Shown in pieces: positions 18,382 through 27,330 of a stretch of DNA of 64,000 bases; within the stretch, counting starts at the first letter, position 1, and each line of letters starts with the position of its first letter. A model generated the notes under the pieces. It worked only from the letters and a program-made list of their open reading frames with translations. It made no database searches and was not told the origin of the DNA. The stretch is from Parafilimonas terrae (GTDB lineage Bacteria; Bacteroidota; Bacteroidia; Chitinophagales; Chitinophagaceae), in assembly GCF_900115755.1 (NCBI RefSeq), contig NZ_FOXQ01000001.1, positions 124,001-188,000 on the forward strand, given 5' to 3'. Both the position numbers and the translations under genes were made by a program.

Positions 18382-19395
18382 ATGAGTACAGTTAAAGTTG
18401 CCATAAATGGATTTGGCAGAATTGGCCGTCTGGTTTATCGCCAGATTTACAATATGGATGGAATAGATGTTGTTGCTATCAACGATCTTACAAGCCCGAA
18501 AGTATTGGCTCATTTATTAAAATACGACAGCGCACAAGGTGGTTTTGGAAAAGAAGTGAAGGCTACAGAAAATTCAATTATAGTTGAAGGCGATGAAATA
18601 AAAATATACGCACAAAAAGATCCTTCCCAAATTCCCTGGGGCGAGCATGATGTGGATGTGGTTTTAGAATGTACTGGCTTTTTCGCCGACAAAACAAAAG
18701 CAGAAGCACATTTAAAAGCAGGCGCAAAACGCGTTGTTATCTCCGCTCCGGCCACAGGCGATCTTAAAACCATTGTATTTAATGTAAACCACGATATTCT
18801 TGATGGTTCTGAAACAATAATCAGCTGTGCATCCTGCACCACCAATTGCCTTGCACCAATGGCAAAAGTGCTTGATGATAGTTATGGCATTGTAATGGGC
18901 CTAATGACAACTATACATGCTTATACTAACGATCAGAATACACAAGATGCACCTCATGCAAAAGGCGATTTAAGAAGGGCCAGGGCTGCCGCACAGAATA
19001 TTGTTCCGAACAGCACCGGCGCTGCAAAAGCAATCGGCCTGGTTTTACCTAATTTAAAAGGCAAGCTCGATGGAACTGCACAGCGTGTGCCGGTTTTAAC
19101 AGGATCAGTAACCGAGCTTACAACTATTCTTGGTAAAAAGGTTAGTGCGGAAGAAATTAATGCTGCCATGAAAGCTGCAGCCAATGAAAGCTATGGTTAT
19201 ACCGAAGATGAAATTGTAAGCAGTGATATTGTTGGCATGCATTATGGCTCTTTGTTTGATGCGACCCAAACAAAAGTGTTAACTATTGGTGATCAGCAAC
19301 TGGTAAAAACCGTTAGCTGGTACGATAATGAAATGAGCTATGTAAGTCAGTTAGTACGCACTGTAAAATATTTTGCAGGATTAATTTCAAAATAA
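18382..19395 (+). CDS. gap: Glyceraldehyde-3-phosphate dehydrogenase, type I
   Basis: A 337-residue full-length enzyme. It opens with the NAD-binding NGFGRIGR (residues 9-16); the active-site cysteine is Cys152 in SCASCTTNC, and the substrate loop and the closing SWYDNEMSY are intact. It oxidises glyceraldehyde 3-phosphate to 1,3-bisphosphoglycerate with NAD in glycolysis. A TAAATTTG box at 18351-18358 can be the promoter -7 element, leaving a short leader. A terminator follows 18 bases after the stop, so the gene is a single unit. Confidence 0.97.
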   Translation: MSTVKVAINGFGRIGRLVYRQIYNMDGIDVVAINDLTSPKVLAHLLKYDSAQGGFGKEVKATENSIIVEGDEIKIYAQKDPSQIPWGEHDVDVVLECTGFFADKTKAEAHLKAGAKRVVISAPATGDLKTIVFNVNHDILDGSETIISCASCTTNCLAPMAKVLDDSYGIVMGLMTTIHAYTNDQNTQDAPHAKGDLRRARAAAQNIVPNSTGAAKAIGLVLPNLKGKLDGTAQRVPVLTGSVTELTTILGKKVSAEEINAAMKAAANESYGYTEDEIVSSDIVGMHYGSLFDATQTKVLTIGDQQLVKTVSWYDNEMSYVSQLVRTVKYFAGLISK

Positions 19396-19413
19396 ACTGC
19401 AAAAACAAAATAT

Positions 19414-19447
19414 AAAAAGCCATCGTTGTTCTTCGATGGTTTTTTTT
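19414..19447 (+). terminator. Intrinsic terminator of gap
   Basis: A stem ccatcg / cgatgg extended by A:T pairs, with an 8-base loop and a run of eight T on the plus strand, begins 18 bases after the gap stop codon. Confidence 0.85.
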
Positions 19448-19469
19448 ATGCGGTTAAACAAATTTTTGT

Positions 19470-19501
19470 GTTGGGCGATTAATGTTATAAGAATATTTTT
19501 G
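19470..19501 (+). promoter_or_regulatory. Promoter of tRNA-Pro
   Basis: A TTG -33 element (19471-19473) and TATTTTTG -7 element (19494-19501) are separated by 20 bases, matching the Bacteroidota consensus TTTG/TAnnTTTG. The expected start of transcription falls a few bases before the tRNA. Confidence 0.7.
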
Positions 19502-19512
19502 CCGTCCAATTT

Positions 19513-19586
19513 CGGGATGTAGCGCAGCCCGGTAGCGCGCTTCGTTCGGGACGAAGAGGCCGCTGGTTCGAATCCAGTCATCCCGA
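19513..19586 (+). tRNA. tRNA-Pro (anticodon CGG)
   Basis: A 74-nt cloverleaf: acceptor CGGGATG pairs with CATCCCG, the anticodon stem CTTCG/CGAAG holds loop TTCGGGA with anticodon CGG, and the T-arm loop is TTCGAAT. The 3' CCA is not encoded. The last bases of the gene (19575-19586) form the left copy of a 13-bp repeat found again at 42513, showing that a mobile element has inserted here and rebuilt the tRNA end. Confidence 0.95.
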
Positions 19587-19587
19587 C
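19575..19587. repeat. attL: left 13-bp direct repeat in tRNA-Pro 3' end
   Basis: The bases cagtcatcccgac, covering the last 12 bases of tRNA-Pro plus one, recur exactly at 42513-42525 in the same orientation. The integrase gene lies 260 bases to the right. Confidence 0.75.
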
Positions 19588-19611
19588 GAACCATTTTATT
19601 AACTTTTACTT

Positions 19612-19646
19612 AAAGCCCGCAAAATCAATAAGTTGCGGGCTTTGTA
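19612..19646 (+). terminator. Terminator brought in behind tRNA-Pro by the element
   Basis: An 11-bp perfect stem (aaagcccgcaa with ttgcgggcttt) followed by a T-rich stretch lies 25 bases after the tRNA, inside the element. It replaces the chromosomal terminator now found beyond attR at 42528. Confidence 0.8.
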
Positions 19647-19677
19647 ATTTTTACACTTTACCCCATTTTACACCATC

Positions 19678-19720
19678 TCTCATCATTTTACTCATAGGTT
19701 TTATGAGTAAAACAATGAGA
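19678..19720. repeat. Imperfect 18-bp inverted repeat, candidate integrase arm site (left)
   Basis: Arm tctcatcattttactcat (19678-19695) faces atgagtaaaacaatgaga (19703-19720), two mismatches in 18. The right arm, tgagtaaaacaatgaga, recurs in the same orientation near the other end of the element (42434-42450). Such paired end repeats are what a tyrosine recombinase would bind. Confidence 0.6.
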
Positions 19721-19844
19721 CATCTATGCGCTTTCTTAAGCGCTACTTTTGAAGGGTGGACCATCCTTTTTAAGACATTTCACATTGTTTTATCCAGGTA
19801 GTACCGAGGAGTAAGAAAATTTTTAAACCTAAAAATTGTGTTGT

Positions 19845-21101
19845 ATGAAGACTACCCAAACATTTTGCGTGCGTTTTATCGCCATCCGGAAAAAAGGTAA
19901 TGCTGAAAAAGCCTTTATTGTTGCAAGAATTACTATTTCCAAAAAAGTAATGGATATCTCTTTAAAGAAAACAATATCTATTGCCTTATGGGATTCAAAA
20001 AGGGAATGTATTATTTGCAGAACACCCGAAGCCAAACAAATCAATAAGTTTATCGACGATACCCGTTACCGGTTGATGGAATGTTATCAGCAACTATTGT
20101 TGGAACATAAAGTTGTGTCCCCTCATGCCATTAAGGAACTTTATCTCGGCGAAACAAAAGTTGAAAACACTTTGCTCGGATTGATAAAGTATCATAACAC
20201 CAATATGAAGCAGGTGCTCGCCTGGGGCACTTTGAAAAATTATATTACAACCGAAAAATATGTGCGGCTTTTTCTTAAACAGAAATATAAGAATGCAGAC
20301 ATATTTCTTTCATCGCTCAACTATCAATTCATAACAGAATTTGAATTTTTCTTAAGAACCTGCAAGCCATTGGATGCGAGCAATCCATTAACCAATAATG
20401 GTGTCATGAAACACATGGAAAGGTTAAGGAAAATGGTGACGCTTGCTTATAAGATGGAGTGGGTTCCCAAAGACCCTTTTGCGCAGTACAAGCTGAAGTT
20501 TAAAAGAAAAGAGATGTTCTTTCTTACGGCTGAGGAACTTGAAAAATTCGAGCATATTGAACTATCTAAGAAAATTGTTAGCCGCGCCAGGGATTTATTT
20601 GTATTCTGCTGTTATACCGGTCTGTCTTATATAGACCTTGATAAATTGCGCAGTAATAATATATGTATTGGAATTGATGGTGAATATTGGATCAATACCA
20701 AAAGGCAGAAAACAGACATTCCTGTCAACATGCCCTTATTACCAAAGGCCTATTTTATTATTCAAAAATATAAGGATGAACCAAGGGTATTCTATCGCGG
20801 ACGCTTGCTGCCATTTATGTCCAATCAAAGGCTAAACAAATACATCAAAGAAATTGCTCAATTATGTGGTATCAAAAAAGAACTAAGCTTTCATACAGCA
20901 AGGCACACGTTTGCCACCACTGTAACATTAACCAATGGTGTTCCTGTTGAAACTGTTAGCAAGATGCTGGGGCATACCAAACTCAGTACTACACAGGTGT
21001 ATGTTCATATTGTAAAACAAAGAATCAGTGATGATATGAAAATGCTGAGGCAAAAACTTGAAGGCTCTAATCATCCAGCAACAAAAATAATTAGCCGATA
21101 A
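19845..21101 (+). CDS. Tyrosine recombinase / integrase, IntDOT-like
   Basis: A 418-residue site-specific recombinase starting at ATG 19845 (a TTG nine bases upstream is less likely). An N-terminal arm-binding domain is followed by a SAM-like core-binding domain (about 100-200) and a catalytic domain. The catalytic set is H350-x-x-R353, His377 and the nucleophile Tyr386. Where most tyrosine recombinases have the first arginine, this one has Ser261 (TGLSYID), as does IntDOT of the Bacteroides element CTnDOT. It lies next to attL and most likely drives integration at tRNA-Pro and excision. Confidence 0.92.
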   Translation: MKTTQTFCVRFIAIRKKGNAEKAFIVARITISKKVMDISLKKTISIALWDSKRECIICRTPEAKQINKFIDDTRYRLMECYQQLLLEHKVVSPHAIKELYLGETKVENTLLGLIKYHNTNMKQVLAWGTLKNYITTEKYVRLFLKQKYKNADIFLSSLNYQFITEFEFFLRTCKPLDASNPLTNNGVMKHMERLRKMVTLAYKMEWVPKDPFAQYKLKFKRKEMFFLTAEELEKFEHIELSKKIVSRARDLFVFCCYTGLSYIDLDKLRSNNICIGIDGEYWINTKRQKTDIPVNMPLLPKAYFIIQKYKDEPRVFYRGRLLPFMSNQRLNKYIKEIAQLCGIKKELSFHTARHTFATTVTLTNGVPVETVSKMLGHTKLSTTQVYVHIVKQRISDDMKMLRQKLEGSNHPATKIISR

Positions 21102-21113
21102 GGAAGCCAGGAT

Positions 21114-21362
21114 ATGCAAAAACAAAATTTTGTAATAGACAAAATAACAGAAAGCATAGAGGGCGCAGCTAACGGCCATAGTTATGAAACAGAAGTGCTT
21201 TCTGTAACATCAAAAGATTTAAAGACCGTTTTGAAAAAATCTGGCTGGCGGTTTAATTGGAAAACGGAATTTAAATACCTGGATCGCCAGCTTTATAAAT
21301 TGACCATTAAAGGAGACAAAACTATACAGGGGCTTATAATAGGCGAATACTACAAAATTTAA
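21114..21362 (+). pseudogene. Truncated GNAT-like protein gene
   Basis: The 82-residue frame follows the integrase by 12 bases. It reads like the N-terminal half of a roughly 160-residue Bacteroidota protein annotated as a GNAT-domain toxin component (marks: SGWRFNWK, QLYKLTIKGD, TIQGLI), then ends in an unrelated GEYYKI tail. The acetyl-CoA-binding half is missing. I treat it as a 3'-truncated gene, but a short functional protein cannot be excluded. The family recall is from memory. Confidence 0.45.
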
Positions 21363-21393
21363 AATTAGTAATTTTGAAATCTAACTTTATAGT

Positions 21394-21609
21394 ATGGAAC
21401 TACAGTCAGAACCAATATTATTAAGATATGGCGGGGCACACAAATCGTCCTTCGAGATGAGTCAGGATGAATTTCAGGCAGCAGCCATTTCAATCGTCCG
21501 CAGGGCGAAAGAAAAAGCTTTTTCTAAAGGACGACCCATCTATTTTAGCAAGGATGGAAAGGTTTATGCAGAATATGCTGATGGCAATATTGCGGAAGTG
21601 GTCAAGTAA
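21394..21609 (+). CDS. Small protein upstream of zeta-like toxin, probable antitoxin
   Basis: A 71-residue soluble protein with a helical middle (DEFQAAAISIVRRAKEKAF) and a beta-hairpin-like end (GRPIYFSKDGKVYAEYADG). It stops five bases before the zeta-like kinase gene, the usual layout of an antitoxin-toxin pair with translational coupling. It is not recognisably the epsilon antitoxin, so it could be an unrelated partner. Its role is inferred from position only. Confidence 0.55.
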   Translation: MELQSEPILLRYGGAHKSSFEMSQDEFQAAAISIVRRAKEKAFSKGRPIYFSKDGKVYAEYADGNIAEVVK

Positions 21610-21614
21610 GTATC

Positions 21615-22277
21615 ATGCCGATTTTATATGTTATTGCAGGGCCAAACGGGATTGGTAAAACAACTTCCTCATACGATCTTATTCCTTCAAATATCCCAAT
21701 TATCAACTCAGATGAAATTGCAAAGGAAGTAAGAAGCGCCGGGATTATTTTATCTGGTAATACCCAGGAATATAGTAACCGTGAGGCCATCCGGCTTATG
21801 GAAGAGCAGAGAAGGTTAAATAATTCTTTTGCTATTGAAACCAACCTTGCAGATAGCGATACCTGGAAGTTTTTGCTTGAAATACAAAAAACAGGTTATG
21901 AGCTTCATATTTTGTATATGTCCACTGACAATACAGACATTCTAAACCAACGTATAAAAGAGCGGGTTTTGCTTGGCGATCACTTTGTAACACCATCAGT
22001 AGTGGAACAACGTTATATTAACGGACTTAAACTTTTAAATCATTATTTCTCTTATCCTGACAGGCTTCAGTTGATAGATAATTCAAGTAAAGTACAATTG
22101 ATTGCTGATGTCCGTAAAGGAGAAATAATTCACGTTGCTCAGAAATTAGCAGAGTGGGTTACAAAATATTTAGGCGAACATCTTCAACAAAAATCTAATC
22201 AGGATATTAATGTAAAAGACATGAAGAATATTGATGAAGTAAAAAAAGCTTATAGAAAGCTTCGGCATAAACCTTAA
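21615..22277 (+). CDS. Zeta-toxin-like P-loop kinase
   Basis: A 220-residue protein with a Walker A motif GPNGIGKTT at residues 9-17, a DEIAKE stretch after the second strand, the FAIETNLA strand near 75-82 and a basic lid with IKERVLLGDHFV near 115-127. This pattern is that of zeta toxins and related AAA_33 kinases, which phosphorylate UDP-N-acetylglucosamine and block wall synthesis. It is likely the toxin of a module that stabilises the element, paired with the small gene directly upstream. A hairpin terminator follows. Confidence 0.82.
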   Translation: MPILYVIAGPNGIGKTTSSYDLIPSNIPIINSDEIAKEVRSAGIILSGNTQEYSNREAIRLMEEQRRLNNSFAIETNLADSDTWKFLLEIQKTGYELHILYMSTDNTDILNQRIKERVLLGDHFVTPSVVEQRYINGLKLLNHYFSYPDRLQLIDNSSKVQLIADVRKGEIIHVAQKLAEWVTKYLGEHLQQKSNQDINVKDMKNIDEVKKAYRKLRHKP

Positions 22278-22314
22278 GCCATAAGAAAAATAGATTACCC
22301 TTATCAAAGCAAAG

Positions 22315-22368
22315 TTTTTTCCTGTCAACCCCTTTTCGGTTTGTACGAGGGGATTGTCAGGAAAAAAA
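22315..22368 (+). terminator. Long hairpin terminator after the toxin gene
   Basis: The arm ttttttcctgtcaacccc (22315-22332) pairs with ggggattgtcaggaaaaaa (from 22349) with one mismatch and one bulge around a 16-base loop. The arms carry T and A tracts, so it can act in both directions. Confidence 0.7.
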
Positions 22369-22489
22369 CATGAATAAATATTATGTGGAACGATTTTAAA
22401 TTTTCGATGCATAATTAAAATCAAGTATTACTATTTTAGTTTAAGGATTTTTTTCTAAATCCATATTTATATCTTTATTAAAACGAAGT

Positions 22490-23190
22490 GTGATGAAAGA
22501 ACTGATGCGAAAAGGGTTTTCCTTACTGTTATTTGATTTTAGTAAAATAATTGTCTCCGGTCAAATTAATGACGGCAGCACTGCAATTAACTATCCTCTA
22601 AACCGTTGGCTATTGATTTATGATTATTGGTTTAGAAAAGTTCCGTTCCATTTTGGCGCAATTAGTTTTCTCGCTTTGTTAGGTGTTGCACTTATTAATC
22701 CTTATAACTTATCATCAACTGCAGCATTAGTTATTTCGGCGGCTGTGATTTTCCTGTTGCTAATCTTCTTCTTATACCTTCCTTTGTTCGCCGGAACATT
22801 TATCCGGAGTTATATAAAATACAACAGAAAGAAAACGATAGTCGTTGTTATGAGCTTGAAAAATGCAGGAAAGCGCAACTGCCCAATCCAACGCTAGTAT
22901 TAATCTGGTATGTACTGGATAAAACAGCAGGCATTGATTCCTTAAAGAATGATGATGCTTATACGGAGCTGCTGACCCAGCTATATGGTGTTGACCAGCG
23001 CAGTATTAAAAGCGCCATCGATTTGTTTTGGGGTAGTGCACACAGAAGAAATAAACTCCAGGGCCGGGCAAGAACGGAGATTGAAAACAGGTTTTTTGAA
23101 GCTTATCGTTTTTTTGAAAGCCTGCATTTTGAAAAGGCAATTTCAATTTTAAAAGGTTTGGAAATAAAATGCTTTTCGAAAAAGGATTAG
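22490..23190 (+). pseudogene. Frameshifted membrane protein gene
   Basis: The first frame (start 22490) encodes about 112 residues with two membrane helices (about 58-78 and 83-105) up to SYIKYNRKK. The sense then moves to the -1 frame, reading from about 22826 as CYELEKCRKAQLPNP and on without stop to TAG 23188, about 120 further residues ending in FSKKD. The shift falls in an A-rich run (aacagaaagaaaacg). Joined, the two parts make one plausible protein of about 233 residues. I do not recognise the family. A sequencing error or, less likely, recoding could also explain it. Confidence 0.65.
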
Positions 23191-23746
23191 CATAACCGGA
23201 TTGTTTTACCCTGGTATGTTACACATCAGTTTTATAGTAATTAGATCGATTTCTTTATTGGTAAAATTCAAGTTGTAGAAGCACGCGGTGGCCGATAAAA
23301 AAAATGGTCCTTCCGTGGAAACGGACTGACCTCTAACGATTGCTTGCCATATGAAAAAGTTCAAATAATTTAAATCATTTGTTTAGTATTCCGGCTCCTT
23401 TCAGTTGCGTCCAATCAATATTGTTATACTAAACTGATATGAAGTTAATACACCTATTACCGTCATTAAAGCAAAAATCAACACGGTTTTATTATCTCAA
23501 AAGTGTCAGATGGCTATTTAAGTCGTTGATGGCAAGCGGTTTAAAGTGGATTTCTATAATGATCCCCACCGCACCGAAAATACATTTTAATAAGAAGCGC
23601 AAGGTGCTTTAAGGTGGCAAATCAAACCAACAATCTGGCCTTTTCCAACCGATGTGAACTTAAATCGTCAACTACTGTAAGATTATCTATAGTTAGCTTG
23701 ATAAAAGTTTCAGGTTTTTACATTTTGCACTTCTAAACAAAATGTG
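23191..23746. other. Non-coding stretch before the HTH gene
   Basis: About 550 bases without a convincing gene. Short stretches look like decayed coding sequence (for example DGKRFKVDFYNDPHRTEN from about 23527, closed by stops), but no family is recognised. The promoter for the mobilization genes may lie near the right end. Confidence 0.4.
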
Positions 23747-24064
23747 ATGGAAAGAAATGTGCAAAATGAACCGGCTGTAACGCCGATGTTGTTCCCGTAT
23801 GAACCAGCTTATTTCTGGAGGCAAATAAGGGAAATTATTAAGGAAGAGGTTAGTAATGCCAACAAAGCAGCTAAACCTCCGGAATATCAAACGTCTGGCT
23901 TAACATATAAGCCACTCTACAAAACCCAGGAAGTATGCCAGATACTCCAGGTAACTAGGCCAACCATTTATGACTGGATCAGGCATGGGAAATTGAAGCC
24001 CTGCAAGATTAGGTCAAGGGTATATTTCCGGTGGAAAGACCTGCAGGAGTTGTTGCAATTATAA
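23747..24064 (+). CDS. Helix-turn-helix / excisionase-family DNA-binding protein
   Basis: A 105-residue protein (ATG 23747; a GTG just before is possible). Residues about 57-105 form a MerR-like winged helix of the HTH_17/excisionase type: YKTQEVCQILQVTRPTIYDWIRHGKLKP, here split as YKTQEVCQILQV and TRPTIYDWIRHGKLKP, followed by YFRWKDLQELL. In Bacteroidota elements such proteins assist excision or control the mobilization genes that follow. Its position between integrase and mob genes supports that. Confidence 0.82.
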   Translation: MERNVQNEPAVTPMLFPYEPAYFWRQIREIIKEEVSNANKAAKPPEYQTSGLTYKPLYKTQEVCQILQVTRPTIYDWIRHGKLKPCKIRSRVYFRWKDLQELLQL

Positions 24065-24138
24065 CCGGATCATTCTCCCGGTTAACTTTTTCTTTCACTC
24101 GCCCCTTTATTCAATTACAACTATTAAACAAATCAATC

Positions 24139-24510
24139 ATGGCAGAATTTAAAAGAAGAACGCTTTTTCTATCAAGCGGCAAACAGGTAAAACTTTTTGG
24201 TAACAGTGTGGCTATCAGCAAAAGCCTTGAAATTGGTGAAGGCTATGCCCCCAATATTCTTTCCTGTCTTCAGCAGGAAGCTGATGTAACAAAACCTGGC
24301 AGTACTGTAAAACCTTTAAACGAAGGCTCCAAAGAAAAAACTGTTTCAAAACAGGTAGCTATAGTATCCAATCCATTCAGGCTATCAGAAACCGATTTGA
24401 TGGAGATAGCTGATTATAATATCCGGCTTTGGCTTGACCTGAAAGACAGCATCCGTAAACATGGCATCAACAGCCCGCAGCTATTTAACAGCGAAGCGCT
24501 GAGAAGTTGA
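24139..24510 (+). CDS. Hypothetical protein of the mobilization region
   Basis: A 123-residue protein taken from ATG 24139; the longer frame from 24031 overlaps the HTH gene and adds a stretch unlike the rest. It starts with a short basic beta-like region (AEFKRRTLFLSSGKQVKLFG) and ends in a helical part (LSETDLMEIADYNIRLWLDLKD). It lies between the HTH gene and mobC on the same strand. I do not recognise it; similar small proteins are common in this place on Bacteroidota mobilizable elements. Confidence 0.6.
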   Translation: MAEFKRRTLFLSSGKQVKLFGNSVAISKSLEIGEGYAPNILSCLQQEADVTKPGSTVKPLNEGSKEKTVSKQVAIVSNPFRLSETDLMEIADYNIRLWLDLKDSIRKHGINSPQLFNSEALRS

Positions 24511-24698
24511 TTTAATAAAACTACTGAAATGATATAATGAGGTATGCTTACGAATATATTTTGCTGACTGTAAGTTTTGTAAGGCGAGCGGTGTTGTTGT
24601 CCTGCAAAAACCCTTTTGGCCAACCACGCTCGCCTTTTTCTCCCGTTGGTCGCAAAAGGAATTATGGCTGATACGCTTAAGTAAATGTTGATGAAAAA

Positions 24699-25061
24699 AT
24701 GAGGTGTATGGAAAATGTGCCGGTGAAAAAATCAAAAGGCGGAAGGCCTTTGCAATCACTCAAAAAGGATATTAAAATATCTGTACGGTTTAACCGGCAG
24801 GAATATTTTATCCTCAAAGAAAAAGCAAATTCAGCCGGAATAAAACCTTCAGCCTATATCAGGCAGGTTGTTATAAAAGCAAAGATTACTAGCAAAATTT
24901 CGGTTGAAGAGATGCAACTCTTCCGGCAGCTTGCCGGCATGGCCGTCAACATCAACCAGGTAGCCAGGGTTTGCCACAGGGAAGGGCTTTTTGAAGCCAT
25001 GCAATATTTTGAGGTGTACAGAAAGCAGCTTGATGGTGTCATGCAAAAATTAAAACCATGA
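24699..25061 (+). CDS. mobC: MobC-like relaxosome accessory protein
   Basis: A 120-residue basic protein with a ribbon-helix-helix-like start (ISVRFNRQEYFILKEKANSAGIKPSAYIRQ) given here as SVRFNRQEYFILKEKA and GIKPSAYIRQ, and the family's GMAVNINQVARV stretch near residue 85. MobC proteins bind the transfer origin and help the relaxase nick it. The stop overlaps the relaxase start by four bases (ATGA), so the two are translationally coupled. The oriT is expected upstream but is not pinpointed. Confidence 0.87.
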   Translation: MRCMENVPVKKSKGGRPLQSLKKDIKISVRFNRQEYFILKEKANSAGIKPSAYIRQVVIKAKITSKISVEEMQLFRQLAGMAVNINQVARVCHREGLFEAMQYFEVYRKQLDGVMQKLKP

Positions 25062-25996
25062 TCAGCAAGCATCTTACCGCACATTCTTTCTATCATACCT
25101 GCCGGTATATTACCAATAAACCCGGCGCAGAGCTACTCGTAGCAGAAGGTGTAAGGGGTTATGATTTTAAATTGATGACAGAAGATTTTGCCCTGCAGCA
25201 AGCACTACGCCCCGAAAAAAAACTGGCCTGTATGCATGCTATTTTAAGTTTTTATCCGGGAGAAAAACCGGGAGATGAAAAAATGAAAACGATAGCGCTG
25301 GAATATTTAGAGCAGTTAAATATTGTAAATACGCAAGTTGCTATCAGTAAACATACCGACAGGTCACATCTTCACCTGCATATTGTTGCTAACATGGTAA
25401 ACAATGATGGTAAGGCCATCAGCAATAGCTGGATTGGCTTAAGGGGAAAGAAAATTGCGCAGGCGCTTACCATAAAGCACCAGCTTGTTCAGGCCATAGA
25501 AAAGAACCTGAAGCTAACACACCTGGAATCACTCAATGCATATGAAGCAGCACGGTATAAAATTTTTATAACTATTTCAGAACAACTACCTGGATGTAAA
25601 ACGGTGGAAGAACTGGAAAACAAACTCAATAAGCACGGTATTGAAACAATATATAAATACAAAGGCCATACACAGGAGAAACAAGGCATCAGTTTTAAGA
25701 TGGGGGATTATTCCTTTAAGGGGAGCCAGGTTGACCGGAAGTTCTCTTACATATCTCTTACAAAAAAGCTGGGATTACAGCAAAGGTTATCAGAGAAACA
25801 AGCGCTTGCTGAAAAGGTGAACAGGCAGTTAAAACAAAACCACCCGGATATAAAAAAGGAAATAAATAAAAACATGCCAGACGTGTGGAAAGCAGTTCTG
25901 GAACCTGTGAAAGAAGAAAAAGGTCTTCCACAAGAACTCCTGGAAGAACAAAGGCGGAAAAAAAAGAGAAGGCAAAGGCCATCATTTGGTCATTAA
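25058..25996 (+). CDS. mobA: Relaxase / mobilization nuclease (MOBP-type)
   Basis: A 312-residue relaxase. Its N-terminal half holds the metal-binding histidines His104, His106 and His108 (SHLHLHIVAN) and, near the start, HTCRYITN with the candidate nucleophile Tyr in the early part of the protein. The C-terminal part is basic and helical (EQRRKKKRRQR). It would nick the transfer origin and pilot the strand through a helper's conjugation channel. It resembles Bacteroides BmgA-type relaxases. Only this and mobC represent the transfer machinery here. Confidence 0.9.
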   Translation: MISKHLTAHSFYHTCRYITNKPGAELLVAEGVRGYDFKLMTEDFALQQALRPEKKLACMHAILSFYPGEKPGDEKMKTIALEYLEQLNIVNTQVAISKHTDRSHLHLHIVANMVNNDGKAISNSWIGLRGKKIAQALTIKHQLVQAIEKNLKLTHLESLNAYEAARYKIFITISEQLPGCKTVEELENKLNKHGIETIYKYKGHTQEKQGISFKMGDYSFKGSQVDRKFSYISLTKKLGLQQRLSEKQALAEKVNRQLKQNHPDIKKEINKNMPDVWKAVLEPVKEEKGLPQELLEEQRRKKKRRQRPSFGH

Positions 25997-26032
25997 GAAA
26001 CAATATTCAAACAAGTTTTAAAATGTAGCATT

Positions 26033-26638
26033 ATGGAGAGTGAAACAAATTATGGCAGCCATGCTTTTATGGAAGTAGCCATTAATAAAATGGGAAAGCA
26101 GGATAAGCGGATTGAAAACATAGAAGCATTTATAAAAAAGCAAACAGACAATAATGCCGAAATAAAACAATTGGTTGCTACCATCGGATCATTAAAAGAG
26201 AATGTTCATAATGCAGGTTTATCTGAAAAGAAAATGTCAGCGCTTAGCATGCAAATAGATATACTGCTTGATAAACTTAACACAGCCCCTGTTCAGAAAG
26301 TAGAACACCATCACCATCTGCCTAAAATAATTTGGGCTGCAGCCATTTTGATGATCACGCTTTGCACCGTTTGCGCCGGATGGTTTAATACCGGAAAAAA
26401 GTTAAACAGCTTTATTGCTAACGATACCAAATACCGGGCGATAAGGCTTGACACTGCACACAAATCACTTCAGCAATATCTTGATCATATCGATTCTGCC
26501 TATATTAAAAGCCCGGATATGCGAAAGACTGTTATACAGAAAGAGAAAGAATATCAAACCAATTTTTACCGGATACAAAAAGCATTGCGGTTGAAAGAAG
26601 AAGCAAAAAAATTGGAAAGAGATGCTGGGAAAAAATAA
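26033..26638 (+). CDS. Hypothetical membrane protein with coiled coils, mobilization region
   Basis: A 201-residue protein: an N-terminal coiled-coil (about 15-90), a HHHH stretch near 92-95, one membrane helix (about 98-117, IIWAAAILMITLCTVCAGW), and a C-terminal charged helix to the end. It starts 37 bases after the relaxase and is probably in the same unit. Proteins of this shape often close mobilization operons in Bacteroidota elements. Its task is unknown. Confidence 0.65.
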   Translation: MESETNYGSHAFMEVAINKMGKQDKRIENIEAFIKKQTDNNAEIKQLVATIGSLKENVHNAGLSEKKMSALSMQIDILLDKLNTAPVQKVEHHHHLPKIIWAAAILMITLCTVCAGWFNTGKKLNSFIANDTKYRAIRLDTAHKSLQQYLDHIDSAYIKSPDMRKTVIQKEKEYQTNFYRIQKALRLKEEAKKLERDAGKK

Positions 26639-27330
26639 AGAATGAGCTTCTCAGACTTTAAAGTAAATATCTACGTCATCCATTTATTCCTAAAAGTATT
26701 AACTACTATATCAGATATATTCAAGTTAGTAAATCTGATAGTGGTATCAGACGATTTTATGAATGTATGGTACTGGTAATTGCCATATACTAACCTGTTT
26801 GCGGATTTCTCATCATTGATTCAGAGAAGCAACGGCTTTGTAAAAAAATCAGTTTTTGATACATGCATTCAAACGAAGTGCTATCTGAGTATCGAATATG
26901 TGTTTGACAGGAAGTTTTGAGACATGATCTATTAATATCAAATACACAAGGATGACACTCTTATGGAATAATAATTTAAATAATGCTAGCCTCGCCAATG
27001 GTAGCTAATATCTTTTTATAAAAAGGTTTTTGAAATACCTATCAGCATTGTTGCCTACCCAAAAATCTATTTTGCCCCGCCATAAATTGTTTAGAGTTTT
27101 TACTAATGTCTGAAAGGAAAGTATTGGGGATTTATAAAGGAAGATATACAGGATGCCGTTTTAAAATTCCAATAATTTGAGATTTTTTATTTTAACCTCC
27201 ATAATACTATGCAGCATTTATTGCGTTGAATATATAATGGCATCAACATAAGATCAGAATGCAATCTTTGCAACTGCATTTCAATCTTTTATTTGTCTCA
27301 TATATTTATCATCAGCTACTTTTGCAGCCA
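26639..27330. other. Long non-coding stretch between mobilization genes and metal cargo
   Basis: About 690 AT-rich bases with stops in all frames. A small hairpin (ctgata-gtgg-tatcag near 26735-26750) is visible, and nothing else I can name. It separates the transfer module from the resistance module and probably holds the cargo promoter. Confidence 0.5.
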
